A stretch of DNA of 40,546 nt from positions 1 through 40,546 of the forward strand of contig DASWIF010000015.1 in the NCBI GenBank assembly GCA_036397795.1, written 5' to 3'. Below the pieces are notes generated by a model. That model was not told where the DNA came from, did no database searches, and saw only the letters and a program-made list of their open reading frames with translations. The position numbers and the translations under genes are program-made. Shown here piece after piece: positions 14,533-27,552 of the stretch. The stretch's first letter is position 1, and each line of letters starts with the position of its first letter. This stretch comes from Candidatus Saccharimonadales bacterium (GTDB lineage Bacteria; Patescibacteriota; Saccharimonadia; Saccharimonadales; DASWIF01).

Positions 14533-17451
14533 ATGGTAGGCGTATTGGTAATCTTGTTGTTCTTGGGATTGGGAGGCGCTTTGGTTTATTTTCAGTATCG
14601 CAAACTATTGCGCGAAGCAAAGAATTACGAACGCGGCCTAAAAATGGTCAGTCTTGTCATCCATTTGCCGCCGTCCAGCGAGGATACGGAGCTTGGTTCC
14701 AGAGATACGAGGGATGTGGCCGAAGAGACCATCTCCAAGGCCCAAGTGATGTACAACATTTTAGCCAGTACAGTTGAGGAAGGTTTCAAGCGGCGCTACT
14801 ACGGCCAGCGGCACATTGGCTTCGAGATTGTCGCCAAAAAAGGAGCGGTCCGATTCTACGCCGCGGTGCCGATAACTCTCGTACCAGTAGTGGAGCAAGC
14901 CATCGTCAGCGCCTATCCGAGCGCGCAGGTGGAGGAAGTACCAGAACATAATATTTTCAGCCCGGTCGGCAAGATCAGCGGCACAATCGGCGGCGAATTG
15001 GAGCTAAAAGAAGACTCGGCCAAGCCGATAGCGACCTTCCAGGAAAGTAAGCGAGACGCTCTCCAGGCTATCTTCAACGCATTTTCAAACCTAACAAATG
15101 AAGATGGCGCCGCCTTACAACTCCTAATCAGGCCAGCCGGCAAAGAATGGTCGAAAAGTGCTCTCAAGGTCGCATCTAACATGCGTGACAAGAAAAAGTC
15201 CACGTCCACTGGTTCGGTAGCTAAAGAACTGGCCACGGCGCTTTGGAAGCCGCCAGAGGCAAAGGATGACAAAAAGGAACCGGATAAACCACTGTCAGCG
15301 CTCGAGCAATCGAATATTGAGGCGGTTGAAAGTAAGACCCGACATCCCGGTTTTGAAACATTAATCCGGGTTATAGCCTCTTCTAATACTGCCAGCCGGT
15401 CGCAAAATATACTCAACAATATGGTGGCCACCTTCGCTTTGTTTGATGCGCCCGGTAAAAACGGCTTCAAGTTCTCGCCGGCTAAGGACATCGAAAATTT
15501 TGTCACCGCTTTTATCTTTCGATTCTTTCCTCAGGAGTCGAAGCGGACCATTCTAAACAGCATTGAGCTAGCCACGATATTTCATTTACCGGAACAACGC
15601 GGCACGTCAACTTCATCGCTCGAAAGACAATCCTCAAAACAAGTAGACGGACCCAACAAACTGCCAGAAAGCGGCCCGCTGCTCGGATACAACGTATTTC
15701 GGGGTGTCAAAAAAGAGATTCGCTTGAGCGAGGAAGACCGCCGGCGACATCTTTATATAGTCGGTCAAACCGGTACCGGTAAAACGGTATTGCTCGAGAA
15801 TTTAGCTCTGTACGACATGTTAGATGGTCGGGGTTTTGCCTTTATCGATCCGCACGGCGACGCCGTAGAGCGTTTGATATCTATGGTACCGAAAGAAAGA
15901 ACCGAAGACGTTATTTATTTTTCTCCGGCCGATATGGATCAGCCAATGGGTCTGAATTTATTTGAATTCCAGAACCCGGAGCAGAAGGATTTTCTCATCC
16001 AAGAAGCCATCAATATGCTCTATAAACTCTACGATCCGGGGCATACCGGTATCATCGGTCCGCGCTACGAACACTGGTTTAGAAATGCCGCCCTAACGTT
16101 GATGAGCGATCCAAACGGATCAACTTTCATCGATATTCCAAAAATCTTTACCGATAACCGCTACGCCAAGCAAAAGCTAAAATATGTTACCGACCCAACC
16201 GTCCGCGAGTTTTGGGAGGGCGAGATGGCCAAGACCTCTGACTATCATAAAAGCGAGGTTCTCGGTTGGTTTGTCAGCAAATTCGGTGCCTTTATGAGCA
16301 ACGAAATGATGCGGAATATCGTCGGTCAAACTAAAAGCTCGGTCGACCTTCGGCAGGTTATGGACGAGGGCAAAATTCTGCTGGTAAATCTGAGCAAAGG
16401 CCGTACCGGCGAACTTAACTCGAAGCTGCTGGGTATGATTTTTGTCATGAAGTTCCAGGCCGCCGCCATGAGCCGGGCGGCCATACCGGAAGAGCACCGA
16501 CGGGATTTCTCGTTGTATGTCGATGAATTCCAAAACTTCTCGACCGACTCGTTTGCTACCATTTTGTCAGAAGCCAGGAAGTATCGCCTTAATCTCATCG
16601 TTGCCAATCAGTTCACGACTCAACTGAGCGAAGAAGTAAAAGACGCTGTATTTGGAAATGTTGGGTCAATCGCCGCATTAAGGGCCGGTCCGGATGACGC
16701 GGATTATCTGGTTAAACAATTCTCACCCGTTTTTGATCAAGAAGACATCGTTAAGCTGCCCAACTATAACGCCATCGTTCGGTTGATGATTTCCGGCGTA
16801 CCGTCGCAGCCGTTCAGCCTGGCTACCATTCCGCCGCTTGGCCACCCTAATCCTGAGCTGGGACAGGCTCTTAAACGACTGTCGGCGGCCAAGTACGGCC
16901 GGTCGAGAGCCAAAGTGGAGACGGAGATATTTGAGCGTCTTAAAACAGCGCCAGAGCCACCGATAGCACGCCCGTTCGAATCGCCGTTTGGACAGCCACC
17001 GGCTTTAGGTTCCAGCCGCCGGCCGACACCGCCGGGCGGGACTTCTTTTTTGGACGAGTGGCTGGCCAAAAGACGAACTCAACCGCCAAAACCGGCCACG
17101 GATCAATCAAAGTCCAGCCCGTCTGATTCGACCGCGGAAGCTACCAATCAATCCACGGACCAGAAGACCGACGCCCAGCCAAACCAATCACCAACCGCCT
17201 TTGCGCGGGCTAAGGCTAGCGGCCAGATTAACGAGCCGGAGAGCCAAGTTAGCGGCGCCTTATCAGACAAAGATGAGGTCGCAAACTTGGCTAACCTGGT
17301 AAAAGACAAGATCAGTGAACAACCTAACGCCGAAGTAATGGATAAAGCCGCCGTAGTCTCACCGTCCCAACCGGGGGATGCAGCCAGCGGAGCTGATATT
17401 AAAATCGATGAGCATGGCAACCTAAGCTATGATGAAGGTAAGGCGGCTTAG
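14533..17451 (+). CDS. TraG/VirD4-like type IV secretion DNA-binding ATPase
   Basis: A 972-residue membrane-anchored ATPase. Residues 3-22 form one membrane span. Residues 35-380 are an accessory region without a recognised motif. The motor has Walker A GQTGTGKT at 411-418, the FIDPHGD motif soon after, and Walker B LYVDEFQ near 664, plus the NLSKGRTGE segment. Residues after about 800 are Pro/Ser/Gln-rich and likely disordered. Such proteins couple or pump DNA or protein in conjugation and type IV systems; no other type IV component is in this window, so its substrate is open. The stop overlaps the convergent downstream gene by 4 bp. Confidence 0.85.
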   Translation: MVGVLVILLFLGLGGALVYFQYRKLLREAKNYERGLKMVSLVIHLPPSSEDTELGSRDTRDVAEETISKAQVMYNILASTVEEGFKRRYYGQRHIGFEIVAKKGAVRFYAAVPITLVPVVEQAIVSAYPSAQVEEVPEHNIFSPVGKISGTIGGELELKEDSAKPIATFQESKRDALQAIFNAFSNLTNEDGAALQLLIRPAGKEWSKSALKVASNMRDKKKSTSTGSVAKELATALWKPPEAKDDKKEPDKPLSALEQSNIEAVESKTRHPGFETLIRVIASSNTASRSQNILNNMVATFALFDAPGKNGFKFSPAKDIENFVTAFIFRFFPQESKRTILNSIELATIFHLPEQRGTSTSSLERQSSKQVDGPNKLPESGPLLGYNVFRGVKKEIRLSEEDRRRHLYIVGQTGTGKTVLLENLALYDMLDGRGFAFIDPHGDAVERLISMVPKERTEDVIYFSPADMDQPMGLNLFEFQNPEQKDFLIQEAINMLYKLYDPGHTGIIGPRYEHWFRNAALTLMSDPNGSTFIDIPKIFTDNRYAKQKLKYVTDPTVREFWEGEMAKTSDYHKSEVLGWFVSKFGAFMSNEMMRNIVGQTKSSVDLRQVMDEGKILLVNLSKGRTGELNSKLLGMIFVMKFQAAAMSRAAIPEEHRRDFSLYVDEFQNFSTDSFATILSEARKYRLNLIVANQFTTQLSEEVKDAVFGNVGSIAALRAGPDDADYLVKQFSPVFDQEDIVKLPNYNAIVRLMISGVPSQPFSLATIPPLGHPNPELGQALKRLSAAKYGRSRAKVETEIFERLKTAPEPPIARPFESPFGQPPALGSSRRPTPPGGTSFLDEWLAKRRTQPPKPATDQSKSSPSDSTAEATNQSTDQKTDAQPNQSPTAFARAKASGQINEPESQVSGALSDKDEVANLANLVKDKISEQPNAEVMDKAAVVSPSQPGDAASGADIKIDEHGNLSYDEGKAA

Positions 17452-18005
17452 CGCTTTAGTATTTTTCGCCAAAGGAGTTCTGACAACAAACCGACCAGCC
17501 AACCGATAGCCAAGAATAAAGCAAGTTCCGAACCGGATAGGGCAAAGCCGTTTCGGCGGGCGGCATAGAGCATGATTGCCAGCCCGACGGTAGCAAATAA
17601 ACTGCCGCCGAGTACGGCCGACGGCCTGGCGATTGTCTTCTCCAGCGTCTCGCTCACGCGCTCTACGGCCGGATTATGGATCAATCGGCTGAATGACCGG
17701 CCCGGTGCTCCCAGCTGCCTTTGAACGCGTTTCAGACTCAAATTATAAGCTCGATTTTTATCGGCTTTGGTGATATAGGTTTCGGCTTCTGGTTGATCGT
17801 CATCGGCTAACTGTTCAGCCAGACCGGCACTCTCGGGTGAGCTTTGTCGTATTGATTCGACTTCCCGTCGCCGATCCGCTAGGTTTTCAGCCTCGACCGA
17901 CTTTGGTGGGTGTTCAGCCTCAAATTTTTTAGCCAAGATTTCTTTGTTGGCGGCTCGTTCGTTGGGGCCAAACTTGGTTTCAGTTGAGGATTGTCGTTCT
18001 GCCAT
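17448..18005 (-). CDS. Membrane protein of unknown function with a long polar N-terminal half
   Basis: 185 residues from ATG at 18005; a GTG at 18020 would add five residues but sits inside the upstream gene. The first 100 residues are charged and predicted soluble (AERQSSTETKF, LADRRREVESIRQSS). Two hydrophobic spans at the C-terminus (SAVLGGSLFATVGLAIMLY, and LALFLAIGWLVGLLSELLW) place it in the membrane. Only one base separates the LPXTG gene stop (TAG) from this ATG, so it is the second gene of that unit and may help display or anchor the surface protein. Family not recognised. Confidence 0.7.
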   Translation of the reverse strand: MAERQSSTETKFGPNERAANKEILAKKFEAEHPPKSVEAENLADRRREVESIRQSSPESAGLAEQLADDDQPEAETYITKADKNRAYNLSLKRVQRQLGAPGRSFSRLIHNPAVERVSETLEKTIARPSAVLGGSLFATVGLAIMLYAARRNGFALSGSELALFLAIGWLVGLLSELLWRKILKR

Positions 18006-18006
18006 G

Positions 18007-19725
18007 CTAAGCCCCGCCACTGGCGTATTCTACGCTGACTAGCTTAAGTTCTTTCGTCAACTGGCGGTTACGGCTATAGAAGTAGGCGGACAGCATTATC
18101 AATCCGAAGCTGATAGCCACGTTAGCCGTTGGGCCGGTGTTTGGCAACGATTCGGCCAGTACTTCAGGTGTTTTGACAATCGGACGGGGGACCTTAATCA
18201 CTACGGTTTTATGGTGCCAAACGTTTCTTAACTCAAGGTTATTTGACTCGAGGTTGTTGGCCGGCGATGGGCTGGCGGGGATGGGGTCTTTGATACGGAC
18301 CGTTATTCGTTTGATGATTTCCTGATCTGGTTTGACTTCGATCAGGCCCCAGCTCAGAACGTTACCGTCATCACTGATAGAGGCGTCGTCGCTGTCAATT
18401 AAGTCGGCATACTCCAAAATATCTGCGATGTCCTCCTGGAACAGTACTTCGTCAGCTTGGCTGCCAACATTTTCCGCCGCTATTTCATAAATAATCGTGT
18501 CACCGGGCTGGGCGGTTGTGCCATTGGCGTCGTCTATACCCTGAGTTTCATTCTTAGCCCGCTTGACGAACACGATTAACGGGAAAGGTGTTTCGCAGTC
18601 TTCGTCGTCGATCCACTTGGACGAGTCAGTCGGGCAGGGCAGGCAGCGCGGATCGTCCTTGGGCAGGGTCGGCTTAATCGGACAAGGCGGTTCTTCCGGC
18701 GGTTTGCATTCACTGTCTTTGTACCAGATACCGGGCACAATTTCGCACTCGATGCACTCTTTATCCCGCAGCGTTAAACCCTCCTTGAATGGGCAAGGCG
18801 GCGGTGTGTCAGCACAGTTCGTATCGATTATTTGGTTTCGCGCCAAATCGATATTTTCGCCGCCACCATAGGTATCAATGGCAACTACGGTATAGGCTGT
18901 TTTAAATTCAGCCGATTGTTTAGCCGGCGGTATTGGCGCTCTAAATCCATGGTTGCCGCCGACACTCGCCTTTGGTTCGGGTAAGTTGGCCGCCAGCGTA
19001 AAGCGGGTTGGTTCATCGTCTACGCCTCTTAATTTAATTATTACCTTTACGGTAATCGCGCGGGATTTGGCATTAGGGTCATAGGCCCAGCCAAAAATTC
19101 CCAGACAACTAGCTTCTACTTGTCCCACCGGGTTTTCGGGCGAGGGCGGCGGTTCGTCCACCACCAGGTTGCCACAGTTCATCAAAACGGCGAACCAACG
19201 GCCATCACTGGTCTGTCCCTGGAATACGCGGTAGGTAGAGTAAGGGCCGCTATCCCATGACCACAACCATCTTTCGTAGACCGTCGTCGCGCTATCAGAG
19301 ATGGGAACGGCTACTTCGCCAGCTTTGCCGTAAGGCTTTCGGCCGATTGACCTCAGTTTACGATCACGGTCGGTTGACTTTATCGTTGTTATTTTTGCAT
19401 CTGCAAGGTCATCGCGCGAGATGCCATAGTGAGCAAATATTTGTTGCAGATCTCTGTGCCCATTGCCATCATCGTTTCGATCATAGTGACGGAGCAAGTC
19501 TTCAACTGAGGTAACACCAGTGTAGATAATATTATTTGGTCCGGACGCGATGGTTGCTTCCGGGGGCGAAATTATAGCCAAAGTCTGTAACGCTACCGCT
19601 AGAGCACTGAAAATTAGACCCAAGCGGCGAGTGAACTCCTCTTGCCTGAGCCGTTTGGCATAAAACCCAATGGTCGTAACCATACTTGGGCTGAAAGCCG
19701 CGTTAGCAACTAATTTCTTGAACAT
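18007..19725 (-). CDS. Large LPXTG-type surface protein with DUF11-like domain
   Basis: 572 residues. An N-terminal basic stretch and hydrophobic span (LGLIFSALAVALQTLAII, about 36-53) act as signal or anchor. An EF-hand-like loop (DRNDDGNGHRDL, 82-93) may bind calcium. Residues 300-380 hold a cysteine-rich segment with repeated CP/CIEC patterns. Residues about 385-500 look like a DUF11 beta-sandwich (PGDTIIYEIAAENVG). The C-terminus has LPNTG at 527-531, a membrane span and a polar tail of about 22 residues, the layout of a sortase substrate. No sortase gene is in the window. Likely a cell-surface adhesin or host-contact protein (inference). Confidence 0.8.
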   Translation of the reverse strand: MFKKLVANAAFSPSMVTTIGFYAKRLRQEEFTRRLGLIFSALAVALQTLAIISPPEATIASGPNNIIYTGVTSVEDLLRHYDRNDDGNGHRDLQQIFAHYGISRDDLADAKITTIKSTDRDRKLRSIGRKPYGKAGEVAVPISDSATTVYERWLWSWDSGPYSTYRVFQGQTSDGRWFAVLMNCGNLVVDEPPPSPENPVGQVEASCLGIFGWAYDPNAKSRAITVKVIIKLRGVDDEPTRFTLAANLPEPKASVGGNHGFRAPIPPAKQSAEFKTAYTVVAIDTYGGGENIDLARNQIIDTNCADTPPPCPFKEGLTLRDKECIECEIVPGIWYKDSECKPPEEPPCPIKPTLPKDDPRCLPCPTDSSKWIDDEDCETPFPLIVFVKRAKNETQGIDDANGTTAQPGDTIIYEIAAENVGSQADEVLFQEDIADILEYADLIDSDDASISDDGNVLSWGLIEVKPDQEIIKRITVRIKDPIPASPSPANNLESNNLELRNVWHHKTVVIKVPRPIVKTPEVLAESLPNTGPTANVAISFGLIMLSAYFYSRNRQLTKELKLVSVEYASGGA

Positions 19726-19731
19726 TTTGGT

Positions 19732-19761
19732 TTGTCAGATACCCGGGTTGCGTTTTATAAT
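19732..19761 (+). promoter_or_regulatory. gyrBA promoter
   Basis: TTGTCA (19732-19737), 18-bp spacer, TATAAT (19756-19761). The gyrB leader would be about 110 bases. Confidence 0.55.
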
Positions 19762-19832
19762 ATATGCAACACTCATCGATAATTAAAACACAAGCGGCAA
19801 GCGCTAGGCAAGGTTATTGGTCGCTCGATTGA

Positions 19833-21875
<2,043 letters not shown>

Positions 21876-24428
21876 ATGGCGAACGATAAAGCCAAGATAC
21901 CAGAACCGGAGATCGAAATAACACCGGCCGTTAGCGGGGAGACTGTTCGTAGTATTGAAATGGAGATGGAGGAAAGCTACCTCCAGTATTCCATGAGCGT
22001 TATCGTATCGCGGGCCTTGCCGGACGTACGTGACGGCCTCAAGCCGGTTCACCGCCGTATCCTGCACGTGATGAACAACGAGGGCTTGAGAGCCAGCAGT
22101 TCTTACCGGAAAAGTGCTACTGTGGTCGGCTCGGTTATGGGTGATTTTCATCCTCATGGCGACCAAGCCATCTATGACGCCATGGTCCGGCTGGCCCAAG
22201 ACTTCAACACCCGCTACCTCTTGGTAGACGGACAAGGTAACTTTGGCTCGATGGATGGTGACCCACCGGCGGCAATGCGTTATACCGAAGCTCGCATGAC
22301 CCGGCTAACCGAAGAGATGTTGGCCGACATCGATAAGGAAACGGTTGACTTCCGGCCCAACTACGACGGCCGTAAGCAAGAACCAGTAGTACTGCCGGCC
22401 AAAGTTCCGAATTTATTGTTGAATGGCCAGCTCGGTATCGCCGTTGGCATGGCCACAAATATACCACCCCATAATTTAGGAGAAATCGTCGACGCCGTAA
22501 TCGAACTGATAGACAACCAGGACGCCTCTCTGGACGACCTGCTAAAACACGTAAAGGGGCCGGATTTTCCTACCGGCGGTGTCGTTTATGGTGGCGAACC
22601 CATGCGGGCGGCCTATGGCACAGGCAAAGGCAGCGTAATTATTAGGGCCGTAGCCGAAGTAATCGAGGACGAAGGAAAACGAAACAAAAGTCAGATCATC
22701 ATTACCGAGATACCTTACGGTGTCAACAAGGCCGGCCTGATTGAGAAAATCGCCGATCTGGTGAAGAACAAAAAGATTACGACTATCAGTGACATTCGCG
22801 ACGAGAGCGCGAGAGGCACGGTGCAAATTGTAATTGATCTGAGAAAAGATTCTTACCCGAAGAAAGTTTTGAACCAACTGTACAAACTTACTCCGCTTCA
22901 GACGGCTTTCCATTACAACATGTTGGCACTGGTTGACGGTATTCAGCCGAGGGTTTTAGGTTTGGAGGAAATCTTAAAAGAATATCTTAAACACCGACAA
23001 CAGGTCGTCCGGCGTCGGACCGAGTTCGAACTTAAAAAGGCCGAAGCTCGGGCCCACATCCTCGAAGGCTTAAAAACCGCGTTGGACCACATCGACGAAG
23101 TCATCGACACTATCCGCAAAAGCCAAACAGCCGAAGACGCCCAAGCTAATTTGATCAAGAAGTTTAAACTGTCCGAGCTCCAAGCTCGGGCAATCCTGGC
23201 GATGCAGCTACGCACGCTGGCCGGATTAGAGCGGCAAAAAATCGAAGACGAGCTGACAGAGCTAAAGACTTTAATCAAGGAGCTGAAGACAATTTTGGGC
23301 GACGAAGCCAAGATATTAGGGATTATCAAGGATGAGCTAATCGAGATCAAAGACCGCTTTGGCGACAAACGGCACAGTAAAATAATTACTCAGGAGCTGG
23401 GTAAGTTTAGCGAGGAAGAACTCATTCCCAATGAGCAAGTTGTTGTAACTCTTACAGCGGAAAATTACATTAAACGAAATGCGTTGAATGAATACCGAAA
23501 ACAGGGAAGAGGAGGCAAGGGGAAACGTGGAATTACAACAAAAGAGGAAGATTTAATTGCGCAATTAACATTTGCAAATACGCACGACTTCCTACTCTTT
23601 TTTACTAATCGCGGACGAGTTTTCCGACTCAAGGTTTATGAAATACCAAAGGTTGGACTCAGCGCCAAGGGCGTCGCTATCGTCAACTTGCTGCAGCTGC
23701 AGCCGGACGAGGCCGTTAGCTCAATGATCAGGATGGATAAAGACGTAAAAGCCGTCGATAGCTATTTGTTTATGTGCACCAAATTTGGCACGGTCAAGAA
23801 AACCCTAATTGAAAGTTATCAAAATATACGGACATCCGGCCTGATCGCGATTAATCTTGACGACGACGACGAGCTTAAATGGATTCGCCAAACGACTGGA
23901 GAAAACGAGATTATTATTTCGACTTCCCAGGGGCAGTCAATCCGTTTCCATGAGGGCGATGTTCGCCCGATGGGCCGTACCGCTCGCGGGGTCCGCGGTA
24001 TTCGCTTACGCCAGGGTGACGAGGTGATTGACATGAACACCGTCAAGGCAAACTCGTACATCTTTGTCATCAGTCAAAACGGCTATGGCAAAAGAACCAA
24101 AATCGAGCAATTTACCGCTCATCGACGCGGCGGCGTCGGTATAAAATCGGCGATTGTTAATTCCAAAACGGGTAAATTAGTAGGGGTGAGGACTTTGACC
24201 GATGATGCCGACGAAGTAATTATCATCTCAAAACTAGGCCAGACTATTCGACTCGGGCTCAAGGACATCTCCGCTATGGGCCGGACCACCCAGGGCGTAA
24301 GGATAATGCGGCTTAATCAAGGAGACAGCGTAGCGTCCATGGCCCTTATTAAGGAGCAGGAAGAAAAAGCTGCCGAAGCGAGCGAACAGACTAAACCCGC
24401 GGCACCTAAGCCAGGAAAAACCGCATGA
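21876..24428 (+). CDS. gyrA: DNA gyrase subunit A
   Basis: Breaks and rejoins DNA. 850 residues with the winged-helix core, active-site Tyr136 (AAMRYTEAR), the coiled coil, and the C-terminal beta-pinwheel with a GyrA-box variant (QGRGGKG near 545), so it is gyrase rather than topoisomerase IV. In the quinolone-resistance region the protein reads HPHGDQAIYD: Gln97 stands where E. coli has Ser83, while Asp101 (E. coli Asp87) is kept. About 23440-23660 is visibly more AT-rich, with different codon preferences from its surroundings. The stop overlaps the ATG of the next gene (ATGA). Confidence 0.97.
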   Translation: MANDKAKIPEPEIEITPAVSGETVRSIEMEMEESYLQYSMSVIVSRALPDVRDGLKPVHRRILHVMNNEGLRASSSYRKSATVVGSVMGDFHPHGDQAIYDAMVRLAQDFNTRYLLVDGQGNFGSMDGDPPAAMRYTEARMTRLTEEMLADIDKETVDFRPNYDGRKQEPVVLPAKVPNLLLNGQLGIAVGMATNIPPHNLGEIVDAVIELIDNQDASLDDLLKHVKGPDFPTGGVVYGGEPMRAAYGTGKGSVIIRAVAEVIEDEGKRNKSQIIITEIPYGVNKAGLIEKIADLVKNKKITTISDIRDESARGTVQIVIDLRKDSYPKKVLNQLYKLTPLQTAFHYNMLALVDGIQPRVLGLEEILKEYLKHRQQVVRRRTEFELKKAEARAHILEGLKTALDHIDEVIDTIRKSQTAEDAQANLIKKFKLSELQARAILAMQLRTLAGLERQKIEDELTELKTLIKELKTILGDEAKILGIIKDELIEIKDRFGDKRHSKIITQELGKFSEEELIPNEQVVVTLTAENYIKRNALNEYRKQGRGGKGKRGITTKEEDLIAQLTFANTHDFLLFFTNRGRVFRLKVYEIPKVGLSAKGVAIVNLLQLQPDEAVSSMIRMDKDVKAVDSYLFMCTKFGTVKKTLIESYQNIRTSGLIAINLDDDDELKWIRQTTGENEIIISTSQGQSIRFHEGDVRPMGRTARGVRGIRLRQGDEVIDMNTVKANSYIFVISQNGYGKRTKIEQFTAHRRGGVGIKSAIVNSKTGKLVGVRTLTDDADEVIIISKLGQTIRLGLKDISAMGRTTQGVRIMRLNQGDSVASMALIKEQEEKAAEASEQTKPAAPKPGKTA

Positions 24429-25291
24429 GCATATTTTCCAGCCCATACATAGTTGTACCGTTTGTTAGCTGGTTGATCGCTCAGACAACCAAACTACTCC
24501 TGCAGGCTAGCCACGGCGATTTCAGTTGGAAGTATCTTTATAAATCGGGCAATATGCCCAGTTCACATACCGCCATCGTCATTGCTCTTTTAGTGGTACT
24601 GGCCTTTTTAAATGGGGTCGAGAGCGCCGAGTTCGGTATTGGAGCGGTCTTTTCGCTAATCGTGGTCTATGACGCCTTTGGAGTCCGCCGGGCGGTGGGC
24701 GAGCAAGGAGGAGTTTTAGCCAGGCTCATCGAACTCAGCCGGACACCCAAAGAGCAGCGAGAAGCCTTTAAAATCCGGGAGGTATTGGGCCATACGCCGG
24801 TTGAAGTCGCTGCCGGTGGCTTGATCGGTCTGATGACCAGCGGCGTACTCATGTTTCGACATTGGCCCGAGGGCACACGAGATTTGTTTAACACCATCAC
24901 CGACACCGAGCGGACGGTTTATTACGGATTGTTCATTTTGGTCTTCACCCTCAGTCAGGCTGGTTATCGATTGATTGTCAAGAAAGGTTTGACCAGACTG
25001 CCAACCAGTAAACGCCTAAAACGAACCATACGCTACAGTTTTAGCGCGCCGGCTATATTAGGCCTGGTGGCGGTTTGGTTACAGAGCGAGGGTATCAGGT
25101 TGTTTACAACCAAGTTTTGGGTGTTAGCCGCCATCGGATGGATACTGGCTGTCGGCGGTGTCAATTACTTCCGGGTAGTGCGCCAGGCCAAAGCCGCCCT
25201 AAAAGAAGAGCACGATCACTTCCAGGTGGCAAAGCGAGAAACCCGTCAATCAAAGCGAGCCAGACGGACTAAGCGAAAGCGGAAAAAATAA
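24425..25291 (+). CDS. YuiD-like divergent PAP2-family membrane protein (DUF212) with extra C-terminal helices
   Basis: 288 residues. The first 150 match the DUF212 acid phosphatase/haloperoxidase-related family: GNMPSSHTA, then DAFGVRRAVGEQGG, then LGHTPVEVAAGG. The family is usually about 150 residues; here a second half adds three membrane spans (YYGLFILVFTLSQAGY, FSAPAILGLVAVWL, FWVLAAIGWILAVGG) and a very basic tail (KRARRTKRKRKK). Possibly a lipid or isoprenoid phosphatase, but activity is unproven for this family. Translationally coupled to gyrA by a 4-bp overlap. Confidence 0.8.
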   Translation: MSIFSSPYIVVPFVSWLIAQTTKLLLQASHGDFSWKYLYKSGNMPSSHTAIVIALLVVLAFLNGVESAEFGIGAVFSLIVVYDAFGVRRAVGEQGGVLARLIELSRTPKEQREAFKIREVLGHTPVEVAAGGLIGLMTSGVLMFRHWPEGTRDLFNTITDTERTVYYGLFILVFTLSQAGYRLIVKKGLTRLPTSKRLKRTIRYSFSAPAILGLVAVWLQSEGIRLFTTKFWVLAAIGWILAVGGVNYFRVVRQAKAALKEEHDHFQVAKRETRQSKRARRTKRKRKK

Positions 25292-25315
25292 CAACGTTTA
25301 TCGCCAATTCCATGC

Positions 25316-25344
25316 TTGACCCATCTGTAGTTAACCTGTATGCT
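25316..25344 (+). promoter_or_regulatory. rRNA promoter
   Basis: TTGACC (25316-25321), exactly 17 bp, TATGCT (25339-25344). The start would be near 25351, about 130 bases before 16S. Confidence 0.75.
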
Positions 25345-25396
25345 GGCAGCTGACTCTTGATAAGTTCTTGTGAGGAATACTATTTGGAGCCGAACG

Positions 25397-25424
25397 TTAA
25401 AAGTTTGGTAGTGCAACGTCAACG
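25397..25424 (+). other. 5' arm of the 16S processing stalk
   Basis: Bases 25397-25416 are perfectly complementary over 20 bp to 27241-27260 downstream of 16S; pairing continues with one bulge. This is the RNase III-type stalk that loops out pre-16S. Confidence 0.85.
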
Positions 25425-25463
25425 TCAATTTTGACATTAGACAAACTAGTCTTAAGTCATTTC

Positions 25464-27088
<1,625 letters not shown>

Positions 27089-27240
27089 AGGGAGATGAAC
27101 CAGCCCCTCATGTGACTCTGCGAGAGCACTTGAGGTGAGCTAGGTCGATCCAAGTTGTTGCATCATTTTTGGTATACCAGTAACAACTATCAAGCGAATT
27201 TATTCGCTAAACGGATAGGTAGACCAGACCCGGCGTTGAG

Positions 27241-27260
27241 TTGCACTACCAAACTTTTAA
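27241..27260 (+). other. 3' arm of the 16S processing stalk
   Basis: Perfect 20-bp complement of 25397-25416; CGTTGAG just upstream continues the pairing with CTCAACG-like bases of the 5' arm. Confidence 0.85.
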
Positions 27261-27270
27261 AATGCGCAGC

Positions 27271-27299
27271 TTTAAGGAGGGAGATACCCCCTCCTTAAA
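27271..27299 (+). other. Strong hairpin after the 16S stalk
   Basis: TTTAAGGAGGG (27271-27281) pairs perfectly with CCCTCCTTAAA (27289-27299). No T-run follows. It could be a processing or pausing site. From here to 27552 the spacer is AT-rich with more palindromes (TCAATAAATT/AATTTATTGA near 27326-27358; an 18-bp TATATAATTAATTATATA core near 27480) and no gene. Confidence 0.6.
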
Positions 27300-27552
27300 C
27301 TTCGTGATTCTCCCCTGATTCTGTATCAATAAATTAGAAATGAATTCCAATTTATTGATTATTTTCCTACTAAGTAATGCTTGGGCAAAGTATCACCCCC
27401 TCATTCGGGATCATAAGAATTGAAATTAATTCAATTATCGTAACGATTGTTTACGGATTGAGAAATACAACATGGTTATATAATTAATTATATAGTTTTT
27501 ATATATAACAGATTAGCTCTTAAACAACATAGATATCAACATAGTTATATAA

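Noticed and set aside
27271-27299. Intrinsic terminator after 16S
   Set aside because: Perfect stem but no T-run on either strand; listed only as a hairpin.
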